This document shows positions 46,211-54,893 of a stretch of DNA of 64,000 nt, one piece after another. Both the position numbers and the translations under genes were made by a program. Position 1 is the first letter of the stretch. Each line of letters begins with the position of its first letter. The notes under the pieces were generated by a model. That model was given only the letters and a program-made list of their open reading frames with translations. It was not told the origin of the DNA and did no database searches. The DNA is from JBNFVY01 sp049943335 (GTDB lineage: Bacteria > Pseudomonadota > Alphaproteobacteria > Rhodobacterales > Rhodobacteraceae): assembly GCF_049943335.1 (NCBI RefSeq), contig NZ_JBNFVY010000007.1, positions 49,213-113,212 of the forward strand, given 5' to 3'.

Positions 46211-47359
46211 ATGAATTCGAATAAAATGACCCGAATATGGAAGCGGCTTGCGTCGGTCCTGGCCGTCGCGGTTGTGGCGGCCTTGGCCGCGCCGTTCCTT
46301 CCAACCCTGCTGGCTGATGTCATGGCCCAGACGGCAACGGATGGCGCGCAAGTTGAAGGCGACACGATGGTTGCGGAGGATCTCGATCAGCCGGTCACGG
46401 TTGAAGTGACCCGCGCGCTGAGCCGCGTCGTCAATGAATCGCGCACCGTTGCTGGTCGCGTCGAACCTGCCCGAGCGGTGGACCTTGCGTTTCAGGTCCC
46501 GGGTCAGCTCATTCGTCTGGACGTTGAGCCGGGCGACATGATTTCCAAGGGTGACGTGATCGCAGAACTCGACCGGGTGGATTTCGAACTGGCCGTCGAT
46601 CGGTCACAGGCATCCTACGATCTTGCAAATTCCGAGCTTAAGCGCGCGGCAAGCCTTGCCGAGCGGGGGGTCGCAGCCGATGCGCGGCTGGATAGCGCGC
46701 GCGCCCAGTTCGCACAGGCTGATGTCGCTCGGCGTGAGGCCGAGCGGCGCTTGTCCCAAACCCAGATCGTGGCACCCTTCGATGCGATCGTGGCGCGGAC
46801 CTTCGCCGATGAATACGTCAACGTCACTTCGGCCGCGCCGATCGTGCGGTTGCAGGATGTCAGCGAGATGCGGATCATGATTTCCCTGCCCGAGGAACTG
46901 GCCTCGGTCGCGCGATCCGAGCCCGATGCTTTTGAAATCGTTGCGCGTTTCCCCGCAGTGCCTGGATATACCGCCCCCCTGGAGCTTCGCTCGTTTTCGA
47001 CCGATGCCGACCCCACGGCGCAGACCTACGACTTAGAGTTTGCGATCACGGGTGATACCGATCCGCGCCTTCTGCCCGGGATGACCGCTGATGTGCGGAT
47101 CTCGACCGCGACAGAGAAAGACCGCCCGCAATCGGTGATCGTTCCGGTTTCCGCCGTCGACACCGTCAGCCGGACCGACCCGTCCATCTGGGTGTACGAG
47201 GAAACGTCTGGCCAGGTCGCGCGCAGGACAGTTCGGCTGGGCCTTCCGGTTAATGACGAGATCATGGTTCTGGACGGGCTTCAGGGCGACGAATTGGTTG
47301 TGTCTGGCGGCTGGTGGCGGCTCAGAGACAATCAGGCGGTCACGGTTTCCGGGCTTTGA
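46211..47359 (+). CDS. RND efflux periplasmic adaptor (membrane fusion protein)
   Basis: A 382-residue adaptor. A signal/anchor segment (SVLAVAVVAALAAPFLPTLL) is followed by the lipoyl-like half (VAGRVEPARAVDLAFQVPGQL, VEPGDMISKGDVIAELDRVD), a short helical hairpin (residues 120-180), the second lipoyl half (TQIVAPFDAIVARTFADEYV) and the beta-barrel region. This is the AcrA/HlyD_D23 layout. It links the RND pump to an outer-membrane channel, which is not encoded nearby. The pump gene starts 33 bases after its stop. Confidence 0.9.
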   Translation: MNSNKMTRIWKRLASVLAVAVVAALAAPFLPTLLADVMAQTATDGAQVEGDTMVAEDLDQPVTVEVTRALSRVVNESRTVAGRVEPARAVDLAFQVPGQLIRLDVEPGDMISKGDVIAELDRVDFELAVDRSQASYDLANSELKRAASLAERGVAADARLDSARAQFAQADVARREAERRLSQTQIVAPFDAIVARTFADEYVNVTSAAPIVRLQDVSEMRIMISLPEELASVARSEPDAFEIVARFPAVPGYTAPLELRSFSTDADPTAQTYDLEFAITGDTDPRLLPGMTADVRISTATEKDRPQSVIVPVSAVDTVSRTDPSIWVYEETSGQVARRTVRLGLPVNDEIMVLDGLQGDELVVSGGWWRLRDNQAVTVSGL

Positions 47360-47392
47360 CCCCGTAATTTTTGGCAGGACACGGTTGGCTCC

Positions 47393-50300
47393 ATGGCACT
47401 CAGCATCTCGCGTGCAAGCATCAAACGCCCAGTGGCGGTCTGGCTTGCTATCATCTTTTGTATGGTTGGCGGTTATTGGGGGCTGAACACGGTTGGCCGC
47501 CTTGAAGACCCGAGCTTCACCCTCAAGACTGCGCTTGTCTTTGTGCCTTATCCCGGCGCCACGGCGGTCGAGGTCGAAGAAGAGGTCGCCGACGTCGTCG
47601 AAAATGCGCTGCAGCAGATGAAGCAGCTTGACCGGGTGGAATCGAAATCCATGCCGGGCATGGCGCAGATTACCGTCGAAATCGAGATGACCTATGGCCC
47701 GGATGAGATTCCACAGGTCTGGGATGAAATGCGCCGCCGTCTCAGCGATTTGGAGGGCGATCTTCCATCAGGCGCACTTGCGCCCATCATCAACGATGAT
47801 TTCGGCGACGTGTATGGCATGTTCTATGCGGTAACGACCGAAGGTCTGAGCCCGTCTGAACAGCGGGACCTGGCCACGACGCTTCGGCTTGGGCTGGTTA
47901 CCGTCGACGGGGTCGCCAAGGTTGAGGTTCAGGGGCTGACCGAAGAGGTGATCAACATCTCGATCCCGTCTTCCCGCCTTACGGAACTTGGTCTGCCGCC
48001 GAACCAGATTCTTGGGATTCTCGCCGACGAAAACCAGGTGTTCTCGAATGGCGAGATTACCGAGGGCCCGGCCCGCATCAGCCTGTCGGTTCCACCGGGC
48101 TATGTGAGTGCCGAAGGTATCGAAGACCTTCGGCTCGGCGTGGCAGGCGAAGTCGGGCAGGTCGCGATCTATGACATCGCCCGCGTGACTCGTGAAAAGG
48201 CCGAACAGCCCACCCACGTTGTCCGCCAGAACGGAAAATCGGCGTTCACCCTTGGCGTTTCGGCACTGACAGATCGAAACGTGGTCGAGGTCGGCGGGGC
48301 GGTTTCGGCGCGGCTGGAGCAGCTCAAGGCTGATCTGCCGGATGGTGTCGAAATCATTCCGATTTACGAACAGCACGTCGTTGTTGACGAAGCTGTATCA
48401 AGCTTTCTCAGCAGTCTGGGGCAATCCGTGGTGATCGTCATCGCCGCGCTGATGCTGACCATGGGTTGGCGCGCGGGCCTGGTCGTGGGGGCGACGCTTG
48501 GGCTGACTGTCTTTTCGACGCTGTTCTTCATGTCGGTCTTCGGCATCGCCATGGAACGGATCAGTCTTGGTGCATTGATCATTGCGATGGGCATGCTCGT
48601 CGATAATGCCATTGTGATCACCGAGGGGATGGTGATCGGTATGGCGCGCGGAAAATCTGCAGAAGACGCGGCCGCCGAAACAGAAACCTCTACGTCGATT
48701 CCTCTGCTCGGGGCCACCGTCATCGGGATCATGGCCTTTTCCGGTATCGGCCTGTCGCCCGACGCGACCGGCGAATTCCTGTTTTCGCTTTTCGCGGTGA
48801 TCGCGATCTCGCTTCTGATGAGCTGGGCGCTGGCCGTCACGGTTACGCCCTATCTTGGCAAGCTGCTGCTTCGGGCCCCCAAAGTGGCCTCGGACGACCC
48901 CTACAAAGGGGCATTTTACGGCGTTTATCGCGGGTTTCTCAAGATGGCCCTGCGTTCCCGGGCGCTGGTCGTTGTGATCATCGTGGGGATCACGGTCTGG
49001 TCCGTGTTTGCCTTCGGGCAGGTCAAACAGGCGTTTTTCCCTGTTTCGAATACACCGATCTTCTACGTTCAGGTCCAAATGCCTCAGGGGACCGACATCA
49101 ACGTCACCGACGCGGAAATGAAGCGACTTGAAAAGATGCTTCTGGCAGAGGACAGCGTCACAGATGTGACCACCCTTGTCGGGCGCGGCGCGAGCCGTTT
49201 CATGCTGACCTATAACCCCGAGCAGGCCGACCCCAGCTATGGTCAGCTGATCGTTCGGGTGACGGACGCCGAGGCGATCCCCTCAATCGCGTATCGCCTG
49301 AACCGTGAACTGCCTGCCGAATTCCCGCACGCTCTTATCCGCGTCGAAGAGATCGTGTTCGGGCCGCCGGCCGGTGCCGACGTCGCGGTTCGTTTTTCGG
49401 GGTCTGATCCGGTCATTCTTCGCCAACTTGCGGATGATGCGATGAGCATTTTCGTCGAGGCCGGTACAATCACCAATCCACGTACCAATTGGCGGCAGCG
49501 CGAGATCATCATTGAACCTATCGTTGATGAGTCCCGCATGCGTCTGGCCGGTGCCACACGTGGTGCGATCGCAGACACGATCAGATACGGCACCTCTGGC
49601 ATGCGTGTGGGTGAGTTGCGCGAGGACGATGAGGTGATTCCGATAAACCTCCGCCTTCCTGAAGGCGACCGCGACGGGGTCGAACGTCTTCGTGACCTGT
49701 CGGTATGGTCCGATGGGGCCGGGGCCTATGTTCCCATGGCCAACCTTGTGGAACGTTTTGAAACCCGCCTTGTCGAAGCGCTCATCCACCGGCGAGACCG
49801 CGAACGGACGATCGCAGCCTATGGCGGTTCACGCAGTGACCTGACCGCGGATGAAGCGTTCCGAAGTGTCCGGGCCGACATCGAAGCGATCCCGCTGCCC
49901 GACGGCTATAAGATGGAATGGGGCGGCGAATATGAAAGTGCGCAGATGGCTCAGGAAAGTCTTGGCAAGCAATTGCCCCTTGGCTTTCTCGTCATGCTGA
50001 CGATTTCGATTTTGATGTTCAACAAGATCCGCCAGCCGCTCATCCTCTGGCTTGTTGTCCCGATGTCGGTGACGGGCATGGTTCTGGGTCTGCTGTTCAC
50101 AGGGTTGCCCTTCACCTTTACGGCTCTGCTGGGCTTCCTGTCTCTGTCGGGCATGTTGATGAAGAACGCCATCGTTCTGGTTGAAGAGATCGACTTGCAA
50201 CGCTCAGAGGGTGTTCCGGATTACAAGGCCGTCATAGATGGATCGGTCAGCCGTCTGCGCCCTGTGGTCCTTGCAGCGGGTACGACGATCTTTGGGATGG

Positions 50301-50482
50301 TCCCCCTTCTGCCGGATGCCTTCTTTGCGTCAATGGCGGTGACGATCATGGGCGGGCTCGCATTTGCGTCGGTTCTGACGCTTGTTGCTGTGCCTGTGCT
50401 TTATGCGCTTCTGTTTCGGATTCGCACACCAAAGTCGAAGACGGACGGAAAAGGGGCGCAGACCGATATGGCGTCTGCCTGA
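47393..50482 (+). CDS. RND efflux transporter permease (AcrB-like)
   Basis: A 1,029-residue proton-driven efflux pump. It opens SIKRPVAVWLAIIFCMVGGYW (TM1) with YPGATAVEVEEEVADVVENAL in the first porter loop; TM4 has LIIAMGMLVDNAIVITEGM with the conserved Asp-Asn; the second half repeats the plan (ALLGFLSLSGMLMKNAIVLVEEI near residue 930). Twelve helices and two large periplasmic loops are present. Closer to the uncharacterised HAE-type group than to AcrB itself; substrate unknown. Probably under the TetR at 44954. Confidence 0.93.
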   Translation: MALSISRASIKRPVAVWLAIIFCMVGGYWGLNTVGRLEDPSFTLKTALVFVPYPGATAVEVEEEVADVVENALQQMKQLDRVESKSMPGMAQITVEIEMTYGPDEIPQVWDEMRRRLSDLEGDLPSGALAPIINDDFGDVYGMFYAVTTEGLSPSEQRDLATTLRLGLVTVDGVAKVEVQGLTEEVINISIPSSRLTELGLPPNQILGILADENQVFSNGEITEGPARISLSVPPGYVSAEGIEDLRLGVAGEVGQVAIYDIARVTREKAEQPTHVVRQNGKSAFTLGVSALTDRNVVEVGGAVSARLEQLKADLPDGVEIIPIYEQHVVVDEAVSSFLSSLGQSVVIVIAALMLTMGWRAGLVVGATLGLTVFSTLFFMSVFGIAMERISLGALIIAMGMLVDNAIVITEGMVIGMARGKSAEDAAAETETSTSIPLLGATVIGIMAFSGIGLSPDATGEFLFSLFAVIAISLLMSWALAVTVTPYLGKLLLRAPKVASDDPYKGAFYGVYRGFLKMALRSRALVVVIIVGITVWSVFAFGQVKQAFFPVSNTPIFYVQVQMPQGTDINVTDAEMKRLEKMLLAEDSVTDVTTLVGRGASRFMLTYNPEQADPSYGQLIVRVTDAEAIPSIAYRLNRELPAEFPHALIRVEEIVFGPPAGADVAVRFSGSDPVILRQLADDAMSIFVEAGTITNPRTNWRQREIIIEPIVDESRMRLAGATRGAIADTIRYGTSGMRVGELREDDEVIPINLRLPEGDRDGVERLRDLSVWSDGAGAYVPMANLVERFETRLVEALIHRRDRERTIAAYGGSRSDLTADEAFRSVRADIEAIPLPDGYKMEWGGEYESAQMAQESLGKQLPLGFLVMLTISILMFNKIRQPLILWLVVPMSVTGMVLGLLFTGLPFTFTALLGFLSLSGMLMKNAIVLVEEIDLQRSEGVPDYKAVIDGSVSRLRPVVLAAGTTIFGMVPLLPDAFFASMAVTIMGGLAFASVLTLVAVPVLYALLFRIRTPKSKTDGKGAQTDMASA

Positions 50483-50652
50483 CGCTTGCGCTGACGCCAC
50501 CCAATCGTCCGCGTTTGGTGAAAACGTGGTGGGCGTACCTGCGGGGCGCCCACAGATGCCTTCGCCCCGATTTTCAACAAGACGATTGTCGGCAGGGCAG
50601 GCCATCTCACTTCTTCATCTGAAGTGTTGAGGTTTGCCAGCCCCACCGCTAG

Positions 50653-50674
50653 TAATCTAACAATTGTTAGATTA
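50653..50674. promoter_or_regulatory. Operator palindrome 1 (TCTAAC-N4-GTTAGA) before the CoA-transferase gene
   Basis: A perfect 22-base inverted repeat centred at 50663/50664, with core TCTAACAATTGTTAGA, lies 17 bases before the start of the first catabolic gene. The same core with a different centre occurs at 53116. Its size and symmetry suit a TetR-type dimer, and its position would block transcription. Confidence 0.8.
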
Positions 50675-50690
50675 TTGGCGAAGAGAGCAG

Positions 50691-51905
50691 ATGACCGGAC
50701 CCCTACATCAACTGAAAATCATTGAACTTGGACATGTAATTGCCGCGCCACTGTCGACAGCCTTACTCTCGGATTTCGGCGCGGATGTCATCAAGATCGA
50801 GTCACCCAACCGGACCGACATGATGCGAGACCTCGGCCCCAAAGCCGAGGATGGGGTTGGCGTCTGGTGGAAAACCCTGGGCCGAAACAAGAAAATTCTG
50901 AGCTTGAATTGGAAATCGGACGACGGGCGGGACATCCTGCGCAAGCTGGTTGAAAGCGCAGATGTGCTTGTCGAGAATTTCCGGCCCGGCGTTCTTGAAC
51001 GTGCGGGTGTGGGGCCAGATACCCTGCATGAGTGGAACCCGGATCTTATTATTCTGCGCATTTCGGGGTACGGGCAGGACGGTCCGATGCGGGACGTGCC
51101 GGCCTTTGGACGCGCGGCGGAAGCCTTTAGCGGCCTGGCGCATCTGACCGGTTTCGACGATGGGCCACCGATGCACCCAGGATTTCCCGCCGCCGATGGC
51201 ACGACCGGATTGATGGGTGCCTTGGGTATCATGCTTGCGCTCTTTGCCCGTGAAAAGGGAACGGCGCGTGGTCAGGTCGTCGATCTGGCAGTGTTCGAGG
51301 CGTTGTTGCGGTTGATGGACTATCCTGTTCCGGCCTTGACGGGAGCAAACCATTCGCCGCGCCGCAACGGGCTGCGTCAGCCGATGGATTTTGCCCCCGG
51401 GGGCATGTTCCGCACGTCCGACGGCGTGTGGTTGACCGTCTCGGCAGGCAGTGCGGAAACCGCGCAACGCCTTCTGCGGGCGGTTGGCGGGGATGCACTG
51501 GCCGACGATCCGCGTTTTGCGACCCTTGCCGAAATGTCGCAGCATATGTCCGTGGTTTTCGATGCAATAAACGATTTTGTCACCCAACATACATTGGCCG
51601 AGGTAGAGGCGGAATTTGCCCGTCATGATGCTGTTGCTTCGCGGGTACTGAGCGTCGAAGAGGTCACGACAAACGACCAGGTCCGCTATCGCGGCGACAT
51701 CGTATCGGTCGAAGGCGAGCAGACGCAGGTTGTCGGGCCGGTCCCGCACATGAGCGCAACCCCGGGCGAACTTCGCTGGCTGGGCCGGGCGCCAGGCGCG
51801 GACACCCGCAGCATTCTACGCGACCTTGGAATTGACGATCAACAGATCGCAGCGCTCAGCGCGGCGGGGCTTGTGGGGCTCGATGGCGGGGAGAAGAAGC
51901 AGTGA
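50691..51905 (+). CDS. Family III CoA-transferase (CaiB/BaiF)
   Basis: A 404-residue CoA-transferase. The N-terminal IIELGHVIAAPLSTALLSDFGADVIKIE, ENFRPGVLERAGVG and ILRISGYGQDGP segments are standard; the catalytic Asp lies in GFPAADGTTGLMGA near residue 172. Members move CoA between acyl groups (or racemise 2-methylacyl-CoA). The start at 50691 follows AGAGAG just after an operator. It overlaps the acyl-CoA dehydrogenase gene by four bases (GTGA), so both act in one step series. Confidence 0.9.
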   Translation: MTGPLHQLKIIELGHVIAAPLSTALLSDFGADVIKIESPNRTDMMRDLGPKAEDGVGVWWKTLGRNKKILSLNWKSDDGRDILRKLVESADVLVENFRPGVLERAGVGPDTLHEWNPDLIILRISGYGQDGPMRDVPAFGRAAEAFSGLAHLTGFDDGPPMHPGFPAADGTTGLMGALGIMLALFAREKGTARGQVVDLAVFEALLRLMDYPVPALTGANHSPRRNGLRQPMDFAPGGMFRTSDGVWLTVSAGSAETAQRLLRAVGGDALADDPRFATLAEMSQHMSVVFDAINDFVTQHTLAEVEAEFARHDAVASRVLSVEEVTTNDQVRYRGDIVSVEGEQTQVVGPVPHMSATPGELRWLGRAPGADTRSILRDLGIDDQQIAALSAAGLVGLDGGEKKQ

Positions 51906-53068
51906 CATTTAGAATGACAGACGAGCAGACGGAAATTCGCGAACAGATCCTGCGCATTTGTTCGCAGTTCGGCGACGACTACTGGCTGGAGCGTGATCGC
52001 AACGGTGGTTTTCCCCATGAATTGCACCGGGCGATGGCCGATGGCGGGTGGCTTGGGATTGCCATGCCGGAAGCGGTCGGCGGCGCCGGCCTGGGAATTA
52101 CCGAAGCCACCATAATGATGCAGGCGATTGCCGAATCCGGTGCCGGTGCCAGTGGGGCTTCGGCCATCCACATGAATATTTTCGGGCTCAATCCGGTCGT
52201 GAAGTTCGGGACAGATGAACAGCGTGCCCGCATATTGTCCCCCCTTATTGCTGGAGATGAAAAGGCCTGTTTCGCCGTGACCGAGCCGACGACCGGCCTT
52301 GATACGACCAAACTGAAAACCACGGCTGTGCGGCAAGGGGATCGCTATGTCGTGCATGGCCAGAAAGTCTGGATTTCAACGGCGCAGGTGGCGCACAAGA
52401 TGCTGCTTCTGGCAAGAACGACACCGCTAGAAGAGGTGACCGACCCGACCGAAGGGTTAAGCTTGTTTTATACGGACCTCGACCGAGATTTCGTGGATGT
52501 CCGCGAGATCGAGAAAATGGGCCGCAAGGCGGTCGATTCGAATGAGGTCTTCATCGATGGATTGCCGATCCCGATGGAAGACCTGATCGGAGAAGAGGGC
52601 AAAGGATTTCGACAGATTTTGCACGGCTTGAACCCGGAACGCATCCTTGTGGCCGGCGAATGCATCGGAATTGCACGAAACGCTTTGACGCGGGCGGCGC
52701 AATACGCCAATGAACGTGTTGTGTTCGGCAGACCAATCGGTCAAAATCAGGGCGTTCAGCATCCGCTGGCGCAAGCTTGGGCACGGGTAGAGGCGGCCAA
52801 TCTTATGGTCATGCACGCCGCTGCCCTTTACGATGCCGGAGATCCTTGCGGGGTCGAGGCGAACGCGGCCAAGCTGCTGGCTGCAGATGCGGCGGTGGAG
52901 GCAACCGAAGCCGCGCAAATGACATTTGGGGGATTCGGGTACGCCAAGGAATATCATGTTGAACGACTAGTAAGAGAAGCGCTTCTTTTTCGCATTGTGC
53001 CGGTGACGCCGCAGATGCTCTTGTCCTTCATAGGTGAAAAAGCTCTCGGGCTTCCAAAGTCTTACTGA
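51902..53068 (+). CDS. Acyl-CoA dehydrogenase
   Basis: A 388-residue FAD enzyme. The N-terminal helical domain is followed by CFAVTEPTTGLDTTKLKTTA and HGQKVWISTAQVA (FAD and substrate contacts) and a C-terminal domain with NERVVFGRPIGQNQGVQHPLA and TFGGFGYAKEYHVERLVREA. The Gly-Gly-Phe-Gly-Tyr segment is where the catalytic Glu region lies in many family members. The GTG at 51902 overlaps the CoA-transferase stop; ATG 51914 is an alternative. It would pass electrons to the ETF whose beta subunit begins at 63918. Confidence 0.92.
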   Translation: MTFRMTDEQTEIREQILRICSQFGDDYWLERDRNGGFPHELHRAMADGGWLGIAMPEAVGGAGLGITEATIMMQAIAESGAGASGASAIHMNIFGLNPVVKFGTDEQRARILSPLIAGDEKACFAVTEPTTGLDTTKLKTTAVRQGDRYVVHGQKVWISTAQVAHKMLLLARTTPLEEVTDPTEGLSLFYTDLDRDFVDVREIEKMGRKAVDSNEVFIDGLPIPMEDLIGEEGKGFRQILHGLNPERILVAGECIGIARNALTRAAQYANERVVFGRPIGQNQGVQHPLAQAWARVEAANLMVMHAAALYDAGDPCGVEANAAKLLAADAAVEATEAAQMTFGGFGYAKEYHVERLVREALLFRIVPVTPQMLLSFIGEKALGLPKSY

Positions 53069-53115
53069 TAGAATTAGTGAAATGACGTTACGGCCATTCC
53101 GGCCTTGATTAATTT

Positions 53116-53131
53116 TCTAACGGCCGTTAGA
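53116..53131. promoter_or_regulatory. Operator palindrome 2 (TCTAAC-N4-GTTAGA) before the SDR/ABC operon
   Basis: TCTAACGGCCGTTAGA is a perfect 16-base palindrome with the same arms as the site at 50653 and a different centre. It lies 62 bases before the SDR gene and 48 bases after the dehydrogenase stop, marking a second promoter under the same control. Confidence 0.8.
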
Positions 53132-53140
53132 TAGCCGAAA

Positions 53141-53180
53141 TAACTCCGAATGGGGGCAAATAACTCCGAATGGGGGCAAA
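53141..53180. repeat. Perfect 20-bp tandem duplication upstream of the SDR gene
   Basis: The unit TAACTCCGAATGGGGGCAAA occurs twice head to tail (53141-53160, 53161-53180), directly between the operator and the GGAGGAGG ribosome site. The second copy supplies an in-frame ATG at 53170 that makes an artificially long SDR frame. Confidence 0.95.
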
Positions 53181-53193
53181 GGGAGGAGGCGTC

Positions 53194-54048
53194 ATGGATG
53201 AGACGCAATTCGGGTCTTCGCGAGAAGACCTGTTAAAACGCTCAACCGTTTTTTCGAGCGATTTGTTCGCTGGAAAAACCGTTGTAGTTACCGGCGCGGG
53301 TGGTGGCTTGGGGTTGGCGATTGCAACCCTCTTCGCCAGACTCGGCGCCAATCTGGCAATCAATGGACGCAACGAAGAAAAGCTGGCCTCGGCCAAGGAA
53401 TTTCTCGAAAGTCTGGGCGGCAAGGTTTTTGCCATGCCCATGACCATTCGCGATCCTGAGCAGGTCGAGAATTTCGTCAGTGCGGTAAACCAGGAATTCG
53501 GGTCCATAGACGTTTTGGTGAATAATGCAGGGGGCCAGTTTCCGCAGGCCGCTCTGGATTTTTCCCCGAAGGGATGGAACGCAGTCATTGATACCAACCT
53601 GAATGGCACCTGGTGGATGATGCAATCCACCGCACGCCACTGGGTTGAGAACAAGCAACCAGGTTCCGTAGTAAATATTGTAGCTGACATTTGGCGTGGT
53701 ATGCCCGGTATCGCGCATACCTGTGCGGCTCGGGCTGGGGTGATCTATCTGTCCAAGTCAGTCGCCGTAGAGTGGGCGCCGCACGGCATCCGCGTGAACT
53801 GCGTGGCGCCAGGCTGCTGCGAAAGCAACGGTTTTGGAAATTACCCCGCAGAAGGCGCGGCAACCTTTCAGGATTCCAATCCGATGCGGCACGCCGGAGA
53901 CGAATGGGACGTCGCCGAAGGGGTTGCCTATATGGCGGCCAATTCAGGAAAATTCGTAACCGGTGAAGTTTTGAACATCGACGGCGGGCAGCAATTGTGG
54001 GGGGACCCATGGCCGACAGGACGTCCGGATTATTTCCGGATCTCCTGA
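53194..54048 (+). CDS. SDR-family oxidoreductase (enoyl-/dienoyl-CoA reductase-like)
   Basis: A 284-residue short-chain dehydrogenase/reductase. The cofactor motif is VVTGAGGGLGLAIATLFA near residue 31, and NNAGG is near residue 112. In place of the usual Tyr-x3-Lys the active-site helix reads AHTCAARAGVIYLSKSVAVEWA, the Ala-Ala-Arg-Ala-Gly form typical of peroxisomal trans-2-enoyl-CoA reductase and 2,4-dienoyl-CoA reductase. The ATG at 53194 has a strong GGAGGAGG site; the ATG at 53170 lies in the 20-bp repeat. First gene of the transporter operon. Confidence 0.86.
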   Translation: MDETQFGSSREDLLKRSTVFSSDLFAGKTVVVTGAGGGLGLAIATLFARLGANLAINGRNEEKLASAKEFLESLGGKVFAMPMTIRDPEQVENFVSAVNQEFGSIDVLVNNAGGQFPQAALDFSPKGWNAVIDTNLNGTWWMMQSTARHWVENKQPGSVVNIVADIWRGMPGIAHTCAARAGVIYLSKSVAVEWAPHGIRVNCVAPGCCESNGFGNYPAEGAATFQDSNPMRHAGDEWDVAEGVAYMAANSGKFVTGEVLNIDGGQQLWGDPWPTGRPDYFRIS

Positions 54049-54086
54049 TGAACGCTATGAACCTAAGTGGGGACGATAGGATCTAG

Positions 54087-54893
54087 ATGACGACAAATAG
54101 TAAAACAGCAATCGGTTCCAGTGACGAAGCGATACTAGAGTGCAGCGGGGTCGAACGCCGGTTCGGTGGGATCGTCGCTGTCACAGGTGTGGATCTTGTC
54201 ATTCGGCCGGGGGAAATTTTTGGCCTTGTCGGTCCAAATGGTAGTGGCAAGACAACGCTGACAAACGCAATTACGGGGTTTTATCCGCCGAACGAGGGCT
54301 CTGTCCGGTTGGCGGGAAATGACATCACCGGCACAGCACCTCACAAGGTTGCAAAGCTCGGGGTTGCCCGGACCTTCCAAAACCTTGCCCTGTTCAATGG
54401 CATGAGCGTGCTGGATAACATCCTTCTGGGGCGCCACATCCATATGAATCCGGGCGTTATGCGCACCGCACTTTATTGGTGGGCCGCACAGCGCGAAGAA
54501 ATCGAAAACCGCAAAATCGTCGAGGAAGTGATCGAGTTTCTACAGCTTGAGAGCATCCGGCACGAACTGGTCGATGGTCTGCCGATCGGTCTGAAAAAGC
54601 GGGTCGAACTTGCGCGTGCTCTGGTGGCAGAACCGCAAATGCTCATTCTTGACGAGCCTATGGCAGGCATGAACCAGGAAGAAAAAGGGTATATGTCCCG
54701 CTTTATTCTGGATGCCCGGGCCGAACGCGGCGTCAGTGTGCTTTTGATCGAGCACCATATGGATGTGATCATCGGCATTTGCGACCGCATGCTAGCACTG
54801 AACTACGGGGAAATGATCGCCAGCGGCATTCCGAAAGAAGTGGTTAACGACCCCCGGGTCATCGAGGCTTATATCGGAGGCTCTCATGGTTGA
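54087..54893 (+). CDS. Liv-type ABC transporter ATP-binding protein (LivG-like)
   Basis: A 268-residue ABC ATPase. Walker A is LVGPNGSGKTTLTNAI near residue 47, Walker B LILDEPMAGMNQEE near residue 188, and H-loop LLIEHHMDVIIGI. The signature is the variant PIGLKKRVELARAL instead of LSGGQ, as in LivG proteins from aromatic and other organic-acid clusters. It overlaps the acyl-CoA synthetase start by eight bases. Confidence 0.9.
   Translation: MTTNSKTAIGSSDEAILECSGVERRFGGIVAVTGVDLVIRPGEIFGLVGPNGSGKTTLTNAITGFYPPNEGSVRLAGNDITGTAPHKVAKLGVARTFQNLALFNGMSVLDNILLGRHIHMNPGVMRTALYWWAAQREEIENRKIVEEVIEFLQLESIRHELVDGLPIGLKKRVELARALVAEPQMLILDEPMAGMNQEEKGYMSRFILDARAERGVSVLLIEHHMDVIIGICDRMLALNYGEMIASGIPKEVVNDPRVIEAYIGGSHG

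Noticed and set aside
48398..49078. 226-residue minus-strand frame rich in His, Arg and Gln
   Set aside because: Antisense to the RND permease; its composition is what antisense of a membrane gene gives.
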